Notes: a model not told the origin generated them from the sequence alone. A stretch of DNA of 64,000 bases from Halarcobacter anaerophilus (GCF_006459125.1 NZ_CP041070.1:496001-560000), one strand, 5' to 3'; numbered from the stretch's first letter, positions 26,365 through 36,190 are shown. Numbers and translations: made by a program.

Positions 26365-26379
26365 TGAGAATTATAATCA
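26365..26379 (-). promoter_or_regulatory. Fur-box-like site for PepSY cassette B / fecIR operon
   Basis: The minus strand reads TGATTATAATTCTCA, identical to the box at 3715-3729, with an embedded TATAAT. It lies 27 bases before the first start codon of the operon. Confidence 0.7.
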
Positions 26380-26413
26380 TTTAAATGTAAAAGAGGTCTT
26401 AATAAAAGTTTAA

Positions 26414-26423
26414 TCATGACAAG
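26414..26423 (-). promoter_or_regulatory. CTTGTCATGA element upstream of PepSY cassette B
   Basis: Same 10-mer as at 3764-3773 and at exactly the same distance (34 bases) from an identical Fur-like box. The 34 intervening bases differ between the two loci, which argues against a simple recent duplication of the whole promoter. Confidence 0.4.
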
Positions 26424-26458
26424 CAGATTTGATTTAACTTATTATGGAAAAAATTAGG

Positions 26459-26464
26459 TATAAT
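26459..26464 (+). promoter_or_regulatory. Probable -10 element of serS
   Basis: TATAAT in the context AATTAGGTATAATTGC lies 25 bases before the serS ATG. Campylobacterota sigma-70 promoters rely mainly on this element. Confidence 0.55.
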
Positions 26465-26489
26465 TGCAAAAAATTTAAGAAAGAGTGTT

Positions 26490-27728
26490 ATGATTGATAT
26501 AAAACTATTGCAAAAAGATTTTGAAAATGTAGCCGCTGCATTGGTGAGAAAAGGTGTAAGTAGTGAAGTTTTAGACAATCTTAAAAGTTTGTCAGAAGAG
26601 ACTAAAATAAAAAGACAAAAAATGGAAGAGGTTACTGCTTCTCAAAATAAACTCTCAAAAGAGTTTGGACGATATAAAAAAGAGGGACTTGATATAGCCT
26701 CTTTGCAAAAAGAGATTAGTGACTTAAAATCAAAAAAACAAGAGTTTGAAGAGGAAGTTAAAACTTTAGAAGAGAAATTATCTTCTGTTGCCCTTGGTGT
26801 TCCAAATCTTCCCGATGATATTGTTCCAAACGGAGCAGATGAAAATGAAAATGTAGTTATTGAAAAAATAGGAGAACAACCAAACTTTGATTTTGAACCA
26901 AAAGAGCATTGGGATTTGCCAAACGGCTGGCTTGATTTTGAAAGAGGCGTAAAAATTGCAAAATCAAGATTCTCTGCAATAAGAGGTGAGGGTGCAAGAC
27001 TTGAAAGAGCTTTGATAAACTATATGCTTGATTTTAACAGAAGCAGAGGTTTTCATGAGTGGTATGTTCCTTTTATGGCAAACTCAAATACTCTTCAAGG
27101 AACAGGACAGCTTCCTAAATTTGAAGATGATTTGTTTAAAATAGAAGGAGAAGATTTATATCTTATTCCGACAGCAGAAGTAAGTCTTACAAATCTTTAT
27201 AATGATGAAATAATCTCTGAAGAGGAACTTCCTTTACTTTTAACTTCTTATACTCCTTGTTTTAGAAAAGAAGCGGGAAGTGCTGGAAGAGATACAAGAG
27301 GACTTATAAGACAGCATCAGTTTGACAAAGTTGAGATGGTATCTATTACAAAACAAGAGCAGTCAGATGAAGTTTTTGAAAAAATGGTATCTTGTGCAAG
27401 TGATCTATTAAGCTCATTAGGGCTTGCACACCAAAAAGTTATGCTTTGTACGGGAGATTTGGGTTTTAGTGCAGCAAAAACCATTGATCTTGAAGTTTGG
27501 CTTCCGGGACAAAAAAAATATAGAGAGATTTCATCTATTTCAAATACAAGAGATTTTCAAGCAAGACGTGCAAAAATCAGATATAAAGAGGGCAAAAAAA
27601 ATATTTTGGCTCATACTTTAAACGGTTCATCTTTGGCTGTGGGAAGAACTTTGGTTGCAATTATGGAAAACTATCAACAAGCAGACGGTAGTGTAAAAAT
27701 ACCTGAAGTTCTTAAAAAATATATGTAG
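26490..27728 (+). CDS. serS: Seryl-tRNA synthetase
   Basis: The 412-residue enzyme charges tRNA-Ser in the cytoplasm. The N-terminal antiparallel coiled-coil arm (about residues 30-100) binds the long variable arm of the tRNA. The class II catalytic core includes motif 2 ([17 protein letters not shown]) and motif 3 ([19 protein letters not shown]). Length and motifs are normal. It is transcribed alone, divergent from the PepSY/fecIR operon, and followed by a strong hairpin. Confidence 0.97.
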   Translation: MIDIKLLQKDFENVAAALVRKGVSSEVLDNLKSLSEETKIKRQKMEEVTASQNKLSKEFGRYKKEGLDIASLQKEISDLKSKKQEFEEEVKTLEEKLSSVALGVPNLPDDIVPNGADENENVVIEKIGEQPNFDFEPKEHWDLPNGWLDFERGVKIAKSRFSAIRGEGARLERALINYMLDFNRSRGFHEWYVPFMANSNTLQGTGQLPKFEDDLFKIEGEDLYLIPTAEVSLTNLYNDEIISEEELPLLLTSYTPCFRKEAGSAGRDTRGLIRQHQFDKVEMVSITKQEQSDEVFEKMVSCASDLLSSLGLAHQKVMLCTGDLGFSAAKTIDLEVWLPGQKKYREISSISNTRDFQARRAKIRYKEGKKNILAHTLNGSSLAVGRTLVAIMENYQQADGSVKIPEVLKKYM

Positions 27729-27759
27729 TTATATAAGAGGGAATTTGCCTCTTATATAA
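27729..27759. terminator. Bidirectional terminator after serS
   Basis: A 12-bp stem (TTATATAAGAGG and complement) with a seven-base loop is followed by GTTTTT. It overlaps the last codons of the convergent response regulator gene and probably ends both transcripts. Confidence 0.7.
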
Positions 27760-29743
27760 GTTTTTCGGGTTTCCCGAAATAAAAACCTTGAGAGTAATCG
27801 ACTCCAAGTTCGGTTAAAATATTATAGATATTTTCATTTTCTACAAACTCGGCTATTGTTTTTATTCCCTGTTTTTTTGCAAAAACGACAAGTGTTTCCA
27901 CTAAATTTCTACTAAAATCATCGTGTTCAATATTTTTTATAAGGCTTCCGTCTATTTTTAGAATATCAGGAGAGTACTCTAACAATCTTTCAAAATTTGA
28001 GTAACCGCTTCCGAAATCATCAATAGCAATTTGGACATTTCCTATATCTTTTACTAATTTAATAAAATCTTTTACTTTCTTAAAATCTTTTATATTTTCA
28101 TCTTCTAAAAGTTCAAAGGTTACTCTGCCTTTATATTCAGGTTTGCTTACAAGTACGATAAGCCTGTTTCTAATTATGTCGTTTTCAATATCAATAGCGG
28201 AGATATTAATGCTGATATTGTCTTTTATATGATCTAAAATCTCAAAAGAGTTTTCAATAACTCTATTAGTAATTTTTGTGTAGTAACTTCCTTGTTTCGA
28301 CGTTTCTAGGAAAAAATAAGGAGAAACTATTTCATCTTTTTCATTTATAAGTCTGACAAGAGATTCATACTTTATAATTTTTTTGGTTTTATTATCAATT
28401 ATAGGTTGGAAAAAAGATATTATTTTCGATTCATCTAAAGCTTTTTTTACCATTTGAATTGTTTCTATATTCTTTTTTGCATTCTCTTGGGCTTCACTTA
28501 CTAGATTATTGGCAAAAATAAGATTCTTTTTCTTTTCTATTGCTTTTTCAACTCCGTACTTTACATTTTCATAAAGATTTTTCGTGCCGTAACTGTAACT
28601 TACGATAACAGAAATATCATACTCAATATTTTCAAGTTTTATAGTACTGTTTTTTGTATTTTTTATAAATTCGTGAAGCTGCTCTTCTATATTGATTTCA
28701 GGATAATTTGCTATTAATTTATCAAAATCTTCCGTAATAACGAAACAACCATCCCCCAAAGAGTAGATTTTTTCAAAAAGCTCTTTGTTTGGCATATGAT
28801 CTAAAATGGTTTTTCCGTATATCTGCTCAATTTTTTCAACAGTCTTATTATCATAAAACTTATCCAAAATATCAAAGTTTTCAATTTGAATCATTATAAG
28901 CAAAGAGTTTCTATTTGACTCTAAAGAGCTTAACATCTGCTTCTTTTCACTCATAATTTCACTAATATCGTTTCTAAGAGCAATATACTCTAAAACATTT
29001 CCTTCTTCATCTAAAAGAGGTTTTATTACTGTTTTTACATAATAAGGTTTGCCGCTTTTTGAGAGGTTTTTAATTACTCCTTCCCAAGGTTTCTTTTCTA
29101 TACTTATGGTATGCCAAAGATCTCTAAAAAACTCTTTTGAATTATCGGGATGTCTTATAAGGGCATGGGATCTTCCTATTAACTCCTCTTTTGAGTATTC
29201 CGAAATTTTTACAAAGTTTTCATTTACGAAAGTTATTATACCCGTAGGATCGGTTTTTGAGATAATTGAACTTCTGTTGGTGATATCTTGATACTGTTTT
29301 AATATGGAAAGATTTTTATTATTTTCTTTATAAATAAGAGTTTTTTCTATAGCTTTAAATAATACTCTTTTAAATTGTTCAGGTTCAAGAGGTTTTAATA
29401 TAAAACCGTCGATTCCTGCTTGAATAGCTTTAAACAAATACTCTTGTTCACCGTATGCGGAGATTACTATAATAGGAATATGAGGGGCAATTTTTCTAAT
29501 ACTTTCTATTAACTCGATACCGTTCATTTTAGGCATATTTATATCAGTTAAGACAAGATCGTATTTACATGATTCAACCTTTGCAAGTCCTTCTTCTCCG
29601 TCAAATGCCAAATCAATTTTATCAAGAAAGAGATTTAAAATTTTATAAACGGCATTTGCGACATCTTTATTGTCTTCAACATATAAAGCTCTTAGATCTT
29701 TTGCGTTTTTTATTAGATTATTAGAAAAATCTTTATTACTCAT
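27752..29743 (-). CDS. Response regulator with PAS, degenerate GGDEF and EAL domains
   Basis: The 663-residue protein has a receiver domain (about 15-135; phosphoacceptor D67 in LVLTDINMPKMNG), a PAS domain (about 155-265, PAS/PAC type), a GGDEF-like domain (about 275-400) and an EAL domain (about 410-660). The GGDEF active site is replaced by SLGDGCF, so diguanylate cyclase activity is unlikely. The EAL site looks intact: YESLVRL, FELLED, IDDFGSGYSN, LKIDG, AEFVEN and QGFYFG. It is therefore a probable phosphorylation-controlled c-di-GMP phosphodiesterase. No kinase gene is adjacent. Confidence 0.87.
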   Translation of the reverse strand: MSNKDFSNNLIKNAKDLRALYVEDNKDVANAVYKILNLFLDKIDLAFDGEEGLAKVESCKYDLVLTDINMPKMNGIELIESIRKIAPHIPIIVISAYGEQEYLFKAIQAGIDGFILKPLEPEQFKRVLFKAIEKTLIYKENNKNLSILKQYQDITNRSSIISKTDPTGIITFVNENFVKISEYSKEELIGRSHALIRHPDNSKEFFRDLWHTISIEKKPWEGVIKNLSKSGKPYYVKTVIKPLLDEEGNVLEYIALRNDISEIMSEKKQMLSSLESNRNSLLIMIQIENFDILDKFYDNKTVEKIEQIYGKTILDHMPNKELFEKIYSLGDGCFVITEDFDKLIANYPEINIEEQLHEFIKNTKNSTIKLENIEYDISVIVSYSYGTKNLYENVKYGVEKAIEKKKNLIFANNLVSEAQENAKKNIETIQMVKKALDESKIISFFQPIIDNKTKKIIKYESLVRLINEKDEIVSPYFFLETSKQGSYYTKITNRVIENSFEILDHIKDNISINISAIDIENDIIRNRLIVLVSKPEYKGRVTFELLEDENIKDFKKVKDFIKLVKDIGNVQIAIDDFGSGYSNFERLLEYSPDILKIDGSLIKNIEHDDFSRNLVETLVVFAKKQGIKTIAEFVENENIYNILTELGVDYSQGFYFGKPEKLI

Positions 29744-29814
29744 TTTTAAACTTTTTGGTATAAGATAAGCTAAAACTTTAGCATAAAAAACTTAAATCTA
29801 TAATTATCAGTCCT

Positions 29815-30192
29815 CTATTTGACATATACTCTCGCATCAAAAAGTTTTTTTCCGAAGTAGACTTTTAGAACTCCTTGTTCTACCCCATAATGTTTAAAAA
29901 TAAGAATTTTCCCGATCAGAATTTTTTTATTAAATACAGGTTTTGAACTCTCATAATGCCCCAAAGAGTTTCCTATAAAAACCCGCGGTTTTTGGTTGAA
30001 AAAATCTCCTCTTACATAAATTTTCGTAAAACAAGTCCCGTTATAATCGTTTTTGGTTTTTTTAATATGTTGAATATTTTCCCCCTTTCCTTTTTCATCG
30101 TTTATAGCTACGGCAAAAGCTTGTTTTACGTCAGAAGAAAAAGCAAAAAGTTGTGTATATAAGAGACTTAATAAGAGTATTATAATTTTCAT
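29815..30192 (-). CDS. Small exported protein of unknown function
   Basis: The 125-residue protein begins with a clear signal peptide (about residues 1-19, ending LFAFSS). The rest is basic and beta-rich, with a single cysteine in GTCFTK and recurring glycine/aromatic positions (RVFIGNSLGHYE, LKVYFGKKLFDARVYV). I do not recognise a family. It lies alone between a c-di-GMP regulator and a divergent trpD-like gene, and its coding pattern (signal peptide, no internal stops, codon use like its neighbours) supports it as real. Confidence 0.65.
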   Translation of the reverse strand: MKIIILLLSLLYTQLFAFSSDVKQAFAVAINDEKGKGENIQHIKKTKNDYNGTCFTKIYVRGDFFNQKPRVFIGNSLGHYESSKPVFNKKILIGKILIFKHYGVEQGVLKVYFGKKLFDARVYVK

Positions 30193-30259
30193 ACCCTATT
30201 TTACTACAACTTTGTGGATTTTTTGTGATAATATTAAAAAAATTTTAAACGGATATGCA

Positions 30260-31177
30260 ATGAACTTTTTTAAATATATAAAAGCGGTCGGAACAGGACC
30301 AAAATCAAATAGAGATTTAACAAAAGAAGAGATAAAAGAGGCTATCGAAGCTATACTTGAAAAACGTTGCGAGAGTGAACAAGCCGCAGCTTTTTTAATG
30401 CTTTTAAGAGTTAAGTTGGAATCAGAAGAGGAGTTAAAAGGGTGTTTAGAAACTTTTGACAAATATATAAAAAGAGAGAATATTCCTGAAAGTATTGAGC
30501 TTGGATACTCTTATGACGGGAAAACAAAGCAGCCTTATATTTTCCCTTTATACGGGGAAATCTTAAAAGATTTTTTTAAAAAATATAAAGATTTGAAACC
30601 TTTTGAAATAGTAATAAGCGGAGATAAACTTCAACCTGCAAAAAACGGAATTACCGTAAAAGAAGTGGCAAAAACGGTAAGTTTGGAAAATAATATTCAC
30701 TTTTTTAACAGAAAAAAATATTTTAAAGAGTTATCAAAACTAACCTCTCTTAGAAGAAAACTCTATATGAGAACTATTTTTAACACCGTTGAAAAACTAC
30801 TTAATCCTGCAAATTCAAAATACGCTATAACTTCAGCTTTTCACAGACCTTATGTTGAAAAATATAATAAACTTTTTGGAAAAAACTATGAAAATCTTCT
30901 TATCGTAAAAGGAAGTGAAGGCTCTTGTGAAGTTTTTAATAATTTTAAATATTGGATAAAAGATAAAGAAGAGATTATAGAAAAATCCGTAAATCTGAAA
31001 GAGTTGGGAATTGAATATAATAATGAGTATGAAAACATCTCTTTAGAAGAGAATATAAATATTATAAATAATCCCTCAGAAGAGCTGATAAAGATTGTAA
31101 AACTAAATGTTGCAATACTTCTTTTTAGCGCAAAAAGGGTAAGTTCTATTGAAGAAGCTTATAAAATGTTAAATTAA
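30260..31177 (+). CDS. TrpD-like glycosyltransferase family protein (YbiB/TrpD2 type)
   Basis: From the ATG at 30260 the protein has 305 residues. The N-terminal helical domain (about 1-75, with LTKEEIKEAIEAILEKRCES and AAAFLMLLRVK) and the following GYSYDGKTKQPYIFPLYGE segment resemble the anthranilate phosphoribosyltransferase fold of the TrpD2/YbiB group. That group binds nucleic acid in E. coli and does not make tryptophan. An upstream in-frame start at 30212 would add 16 residues that do not resemble the family, so I reject it. No trp genes are nearby. Confidence 0.75.
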   Translation: MNFFKYIKAVGTGPKSNRDLTKEEIKEAIEAILEKRCESEQAAAFLMLLRVKLESEEELKGCLETFDKYIKRENIPESIELGYSYDGKTKQPYIFPLYGEILKDFFKKYKDLKPFEIVISGDKLQPAKNGITVKEVAKTVSLENNIHFFNRKKYFKELSKLTSLRRKLYMRTIFNTVEKLLNPANSKYAITSAFHRPYVEKYNKLFGKNYENLLIVKGSEGSCEVFNNFKYWIKDKEEIIEKSVNLKELGIEYNNEYENISLEENINIINNPSEELIKIVKLNVAILLFSAKRVSSIEEAYKMLN

Positions 31178-31250
31178 TAAAAAGTAAAAAAAGCAAAAGC
31201 AAAGTTTTTAATTTTTTGGTATATAATCCGATTTTATTAAAGGCTATGCT

Positions 31251-31880
31251 TTGGATTTTATAAATATTACTTTACTTTTAGTTTTTATACCCACTTTTTT
31301 TCTTGTATCTATTACTCCTGGAATGTGTATGACTTTGGCTCTTAGTATGGGTATGAGTATAGGTTTAAAAAGAACTTTTTATATGATGTACGGGGAGTTA
31401 ATAGGAGTAGGTCTGGTTGCTACATCTTCCGTAATCGGGGTTGCAACAATAATGCTGAAATATCCTACTATTTTTCTTTTTTTAAAATATGCAGGAGGAG
31501 CTTATTTGGCTTATCTTGGTATTCAAATGTGGAGATCAAAAGGAAAAATGGCACTAAAACTGGATAAAAGCTGTGACTTTAATATCTCTAAAAAAAGTCT
31601 TGCTATGCAAGGATTTATAACTGCTATTGCAAATCCCAAAGGGTGGGCTTTTTTTATAGCTCTTTTGCCGCCTTTTATTGATGATTCTCTGCCTATGGCT
31701 TCCCAACTTCCTATTTTGATTTTTATGATTTTGTCTTTAGAATTTTTATGTTTGATTATTTATGCAACGGGAGGAAGTACCTTAAGAAAAATTTTGCAAG
31801 ATAGTTCAAATGTAAGATTAATAAATAAAATCGCGGGAACTTTGATGATAGGAATAGGAATCTGGTTAGCTTCGAGCTAA
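31251..31880 (+). CDS. LysE/RhtB-family amino acid exporter
   Basis: The 209-residue membrane protein has six expected helices and the LysE-family N-terminal motif TPGMCMTLALSMGMSIGLKR, plus NPKGWAFFIALLPPF in the middle. These proteins export amino acids such as lysine, threonine or homoserine. The start is TTG at 31251 with AAGG eight bases upstream; there is no better ATG before the first helix. It is convergent with the amino acid ABC import operon, which may be functionally meaningful or chance. Confidence 0.87.
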   Translation: MDFINITLLLVFIPTFFLVSITPGMCMTLALSMGMSIGLKRTFYMMYGELIGVGLVATSSVIGVATIMLKYPTIFLFLKYAGGAYLAYLGIQMWRSKGKMALKLDKSCDFNISKKSLAMQGFITAIANPKGWAFFIALLPPFIDDSLPMASQLPILIFMILSLEFLCLIIYATGGSTLRKILQDSSNVRLINKIAGTLMIGIGIWLASS

Positions 31881-31899
31881 AAGAGAAATTCTCTTTTAG
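31877..31899. terminator. Bidirectional terminator between lysE-type gene and aapP
   Basis: CTAAAAGAG and its complement are separated by AAATT, flanked by A and T runs. It overlaps both stop codons of the convergent genes. Confidence 0.6.
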
Positions 31900-32645
31900 T
31901 GATCTAATATCTGTTCTAAAAATAGTTTTAATCTGTCAGATTGAGGATTTTCAAAAAATTCAATAGGAGTATTCTCTTCTACAATTTGTCCTGCATCCAT
32001 AAAAATAACTCTGTCTGCAACTTTTTTTGCAAATCCCATTTCATGAGTTACACAAATCATAGTAATCCCGTCTTGGGCAAGTTCCGTCATTACATCCAAA
32101 ACTTCACCGATCATTTCAGGATCCAGGGCAGAAGTAGGTTCATCAAAAAGCATAATATCAGGATTATTACATAAACATCTAGCTATTGCAACTCTTTGTT
32201 GCTGACCTCCTGATAACTGATTTGGATATTTATGAGCTTGTTCAGCAATTTTAACTCTTTCTAAATAGTGCATTGCAGTCTCTATAGCTTGTTTTCTAGG
32301 AACCTTTGAAACCCATGTCGGAGCGAGAATAAGATTTTCCAAAATAGATAGATGAGGAAAAAGATTAAAGTGTTGAAATACCATTCCCACATGTTTTCTA
32401 ATCTCTCTTATTCTTTTAACATCTTCTGTTAATTCCATCCCTTCCACAATAATTTGTCCCTCTTGAAAAGGTTCAAGTCGGTTTATACACCTGATAGTTG
32501 TTGATTTACCCGAACCCGAAGGTCCGCAAATTACTATCCTTTCACCTTTTTTTACTTGAAGATTAACATCTTTTAATACATGAAAATTTCCATACCATTT
32601 ATTAACATTACTCATTTCTATCATATAATCAAAATTTCTAGCCAT
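31896..32645 (-). CDS. aapP: General L-amino acid ABC transporter ATP-binding protein
   Basis: The 249-residue ATPase has Walker A ([10 protein letters not shown]), the signature [15 protein letters not shown], Walker B ([14 protein letters not shown]) and the H-loop VTHEMGFA. It belongs to the polar amino acid (GlnQ/AapP) group. It is the last gene of the aapJQMP set and energises import of amino acids through AapQ and AapM. Confidence 0.93.
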   Translation of the reverse strand: MARNFDYMIEMSNVNKWYGNFHVLKDVNLQVKKGERIVICGPSGSGKSTTIRCINRLEPFQEGQIIVEGMELTEDVKRIREIRKHVGMVFQHFNLFPHLSILENLILAPTWVSKVPRKQAIETAMHYLERVKIAEQAHKYPNQLSGGQQQRVAIARCLCNNPDIMLFDEPTSALDPEMIGEVLDVMTELAQDGITMICVTHEMGFAKKVADRVIFMDAGQIVEENTPIEFFENPQSDRLKLFLEQILDH

Positions 32646-32653
32646 TTTTTTTC

Positions 32654-33736
32654 CTATTCTCTATGATTTGTATTAAATCTATTTTCAACTGTTTTTGCAT
32701 ATTTTGACATGCTAAAGCATATTATCCAGTATATGAACGTTACAAACACATACCCTTCTGTCTCAAATCCAAGCCAATTTGCATCTGTTGCAGTTAAAGT
32801 AACCATCGCAAGCAGATCGAATAATCCTATGATTAATACAAGAGTTGTATCTTTGAACAGTGATATAAAAGCACCTACAATATTCGGAATCGAAATTTTA
32901 AGTGCTTGAGGAAGTATAATTAAACTCATTGCCTGCCAATAAGAAAGACCGATAGAATCGGCAGCTTCATATTGACCTTTTGGAATTGCCTGAAGACCTC
33001 CTCTTATAACTTCAGCTATATATGCCGCTTGAAACAGTGTAATTCCTATTAAAGCTCTTAATAATTTGTCAAAGTTCATACCTTCAGGGAAAAACAGAGG
33101 TAAAATTACCGAAGACATAAATAAAAGGGTAATTAAAGGTACTCCTCTTATAAACTCAATATAGATAACACTTATAGTTCTTATTATAGGCATATTTGAT
33201 TGTCTTCCCAAAGCAAACATAATTCCAATAGGAAAAGAGACAAAAATCCCTACTGAAGCAACAACAACAGTAAGCATTAATCCACCCCATTTTTGAGTAG
33301 GAATTATCTCTAAGCCCAAACCTCCGTGAAGAAGGATAAAAGAGATTATCGGGAAAAGAACTATTAATGATATTCTAAATTTCGCATTTCTTATTTTCTT
33401 AAATAAAATTACGAAAAGGATAAAAATCCCGATAATTAAGTTTGGTCTCCAATATTGCTCTTCAGGATAAAATCCATAAATAAACTGGTTAAATTTTTCA
33501 TAAATAAAAATCCATCTTGCTCCATCTCCTGTAATCTCATCTTTCGTTCCGCTCCAAGTTGCATCAAAAATAAGCCAATTTAAAAGAGGCGGAAGAATAT
33601 ATAAAATAAGAGTAAAAGATAGTATTGTTAATATTGAATTAGGAAGAGAAGAAAAAAGATTCTCTCTAATCCAATATGTGGCACTTTTCGTATTTACAGG
33701 AGCAGGTCTAGCTTGTTTTTTCTCATAAATAGCCAT
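32654..33736 (-). CDS. aapM: General L-amino acid ABC transporter permease AapM
   Basis: The 360-residue permease has an extra N-terminal membrane part (about 1-150) before the conserved BPD_transp_1 domain (about 155-350, with [20 protein letters not shown] and [14 protein letters not shown]). Length and layout match AapM rather than HisM/GlnP permeases of about 220 residues. It lies between aapQ (one base away) and aapP (eight bases). Confidence 0.92.
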   Translation of the reverse strand: MAIYEKKQARPAPVNTKSATYWIRENLFSSLPNSILTILSFTLILYILPPLLNWLIFDATWSGTKDEITGDGARWIFIYEKFNQFIYGFYPEEQYWRPNLIIGIFILFVILFKKIRNAKFRISLIVLFPIISFILLHGGLGLEIIPTQKWGGLMLTVVVASVGIFVSFPIGIMFALGRQSNMPIIRTISVIYIEFIRGVPLITLLFMSSVILPLFFPEGMNFDKLLRALIGITLFQAAYIAEVIRGGLQAIPKGQYEAADSIGLSYWQAMSLIILPQALKISIPNIVGAFISLFKDTTLVLIIGLFDLLAMVTLTATDANWLGFETEGYVFVTFIYWIICFSMSKYAKTVENRFNTNHRE

Positions 33737-33737
33737 C

Positions 33738-34922
33738 TTATCTCTCCTTTATTCTTGTTTTTGCATTAAAATAATTCATTATTAAGGATATTACAATGCT
33801 TATTATCAGGTAAACTGCCATAGTCATTAAAATAATCTCAATAGCTTGACCTACTTGATTAAGTGATGTTCCCGCAAATACGGTTACTAATTCGGGATAT
33901 CCGATTGCAGTTGCCAGAGAGGAGTTTTTTGTTAAATTTAGATATTGGTTAATAACAGGAGGAATAATCACTCTTAAAGCTTGAGGAAGTATGACTTTTT
34001 TTAGAATTATATAATCTTTTAATCCTAAAGCATTTGCAGCCTCTTTTTGTCCTTTTGGAACTGCTTCGATTCCTGCTCTTACGGCTTCTGCTATATAAGT
34101 TGCCGTATAAATACTTAAAGCAAATGCCAAAGCCAAAAGTTCAGGAATAAAAGTAATTCCGCCTTTAAAGTTAAAGCCTTTTAAAGCAGGGTAATCCAAA
34201 CTTGCAGGCATACCGCTAATAAAAAATACTAAAGTCGGCGCACCTATAATAATAGCTGTAGAAGTTAAAACTATGGGAAAATCTTCTCCCGTTTCATCAT
34301 GTCTTCTTTTAGACCATTTATTAAGATAAAGAACTGCTATAATTGCTAAAACAAAAGCAATAATTACAGTTATAAATCCGCCTTCTAATACGGGTTTTGG
34401 TATATAAAGACCTCTATTATTAAAAAAAACGGAATCTAAATATGATAAAGATTGTCTGGGTGAGGGTAGTGAGGCTAATACAACATTGTACCAAAAGAGA
34501 ATTTGTAAAAGTATAGGAATATTTCTGAATGTCTCAATATAAATCATCGAAAGTTTTGATATCATAAAATTCTTTGATAATCTACCGATTCCTATTAAAA
34601 GACCTATAACAGTAGCAAAAAAGATAGAGATTCCCGATACTAAAAGAGTATTTAACAAACCTACTAAAAATACTCTGCCGTGAGTATTCGATTCATCATA
34701 AGGTATAAGTGTTTGAAGTATCCCGAATCCTGCTTCATTGCCTAAAAAATCAAATCCTGTATTAATCCCACGTTTTTCAATATTTATAAACATATTATTT
34801 AAAACAAAATATGTAAATAAAAATATAGCTGCAAGTGCAACTATTTGATAGATAATTGCCCTGTTTTCAGGGTTATTATAAAATGCAACGGATGGTTGAG
34901 CTTTTCTTTTGTATTTCGTCAT
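33738..34922 (-). CDS. aapQ: General L-amino acid ABC transporter permease AapQ
   Basis: The 394-residue permease has a long first part with several helices and an insertion between the first and second core helices, typical of AapQ. The BPD_transp_1 loop reads EAVRAGIEAVPKGQKEAANA with GLKDYIILKKVILPQ. It pairs with AapM to form the membrane pore. It follows the binding protein gene after a hairpin and is one base from aapM. Confidence 0.92.
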   Translation of the reverse strand: MTKYKRKAQPSVAFYNNPENRAIIYQIVALAAIFLFTYFVLNNMFINIEKRGINTGFDFLGNEAGFGILQTLIPYDESNTHGRVFLVGLLNTLLVSGISIFFATVIGLLIGIGRLSKNFMISKLSMIYIETFRNIPILLQILFWYNVVLASLPSPRQSLSYLDSVFFNNRGLYIPKPVLEGGFITVIIAFVLAIIAVLYLNKWSKRRHDETGEDFPIVLTSTAIIIGAPTLVFFISGMPASLDYPALKGFNFKGGITFIPELLALAFALSIYTATYIAEAVRAGIEAVPKGQKEAANALGLKDYIILKKVILPQALRVIIPPVINQYLNLTKNSSLATAIGYPELVTVFAGTSLNQVGQAIEIILMTMAVYLIISIVISLIMNYFNAKTRIKER

Positions 34923-34940
34923 TTTTTCACCTTAAATTAT

Positions 34941-34970
34941 AAAAAGAGGAGAAAAAAGACCCCTCTTTTT
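34941..34970 (-). terminator. Partial terminator/attenuator between aapJ and aapQ
   Basis: On the minus strand AAAAAGAGG pairs with CCTCTTTTT across a 12-base loop and is followed by an A/T-rich tract. Such hairpins after the binding-protein gene lower expression of the permease genes relative to the binding protein in many ABC operons. Confidence 0.5.
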
Positions 34971-35001
34971 TGTAAAAAATTAGTAGAAGATAATCTTTTG
35001 A

Positions 35002-36018
35002 TTATCTAATAGGAGCCCCGTATTGAATTCCACCGTCTTTCCATAATTTGTTTAAGCCTCTTTCAATTTTTAAAGGAGAGTCTTTACCTACATTTCTATC
35101 AAATACTTCACCGTAATTTCCTACATATTTGATAATATTGTATGCCCATTTATTATCTAATCCTAAATATTCACCGAATTTTCCTGTTTCCCCTAAAAAT
35201 CTTTTGATAGATGGATTTGGACTTTTTAACATTTCATCTACGTTTTTAGAAGTAATTCCCAATTCTTCCGCATTTAACATAGCAATATGAGTCCATCTAA
35301 CGATTTTAAACCATTTATCGTCGCCTTGTCTAACAACAGTTCCTAAAGGTTCTTTTGAAATAATTTCAGGTAAAACTTTTGCAGAATCTGGATCTTTTAA
35401 AGTAGTTCTTAATCCATATAATTGAGAAGCATCAGAAGTTAAGACATCGCATCTTCCAGTCTCAAATCCTTCAATTGTTTGAGCTGATGTATCATAAGTA
35501 ATAGGCTTATACTCCATTTTATTGGCTTTAAAATAATCAGTTAAGTTTAATTCAGTAGTAGTTCCTGCTTGAATACAAACTGTAGCGCCGTCAAGCTCTT
35601 TTGCCGAATTAACACCGATTTTTTTTGAAATTAAAAAACCTTGACCGTCATAATAGTTAACAGCAGCAAATGTTAATCCTAATGATGTGTCTCTTGTAGC
35701 TGTCCAAGTAGTATTTCTAGCTAGCATATCAATTTCACCGCTTTGAAGTGCGGTAAATCTCTCTTTTGCATTTAAGTGAGCATATTTTACTTTTGACGGA
35801 TCTGCAAAAATTGCAGCGGCAACGGCTCTACAAGCATCAACATCAATTCCTTTCCAAACACCGCTTGAATCAGGAGAAGCAAAACCCGGAAGACCGGTAT
35901 TAAGACCACAACTTAAATAACCACTTTTCTTTGTATCTTCTAAGGTATCAGCTGAAGATACCGTTGCAGCAAGGGTTAATGCTGCAAGACCTAATGAGAC
36001 AGATTTTAGTAATTTCAT
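35002..36018 (-). CDS. aapJ: General L-amino acid ABC transporter substrate-binding protein
   Basis: The 338-residue periplasmic protein has a signal peptide (about residues 1-23, ending VSSADT). Its SBP_bac_3 fold has the AapJ-type motifs GLNTGLPGFASPDSSGVWKG and DMLARNTTWTATRDTSLGL. It captures polar L-amino acids for AapQMP. It is the first gene of the operon, about 80 bases before aapQ, and has a clear -10 upstream. Length matches the family. Confidence 0.94.
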   Translation of the reverse strand: MKLLKSVSLGLAALTLAATVSSADTLEDTKKSGYLSCGLNTGLPGFASPDSSGVWKGIDVDACRAVAAAIFADPSKVKYAHLNAKERFTALQSGEIDMLARNTTWTATRDTSLGLTFAAVNYYDGQGFLISKKIGVNSAKELDGATVCIQAGTTTELNLTDYFKANKMEYKPITYDTSAQTIEGFETGRCDVLTSDASQLYGLRTTLKDPDSAKVLPEIISKEPLGTVVRQGDDKWFKIVRWTHIAMLNAEELGITSKNVDEMLKSPNPSIKRFLGETGKFGEYLGLDNKWAYNIIKYVGNYGEVFDRNVGKDSPLKIERGLNKLWKDGGIQYGAPIR

Positions 36019-36049
36019 TTTTCTTTCCTTTTTTTAGTTTTGCACTACT

Positions 36050-36055
36050 ATTATA
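36050..36055 (-). promoter_or_regulatory. Probable -10 element of the aapJQMP operon
   Basis: On the minus strand TATAAT in ATTTATATAATAGTAG lies about 31 bases before the aapJ ATG, with AAAGGAAAG as ribosome-binding site. The 170-base region up to the next gene holds no other clear feature. Confidence 0.5.
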
Positions 36056-36190
36056 TAAATCAATTGTAGCAACTAGATAGCAAAAATCATTATAATAGAA
36101 AAATATGCAATTTATTTGAAACAATTTGTATAATTTATATGCAATTTTTGGTTTTAACAAGGAAAGAATCTATAAGCACAGAAGAGAGTA

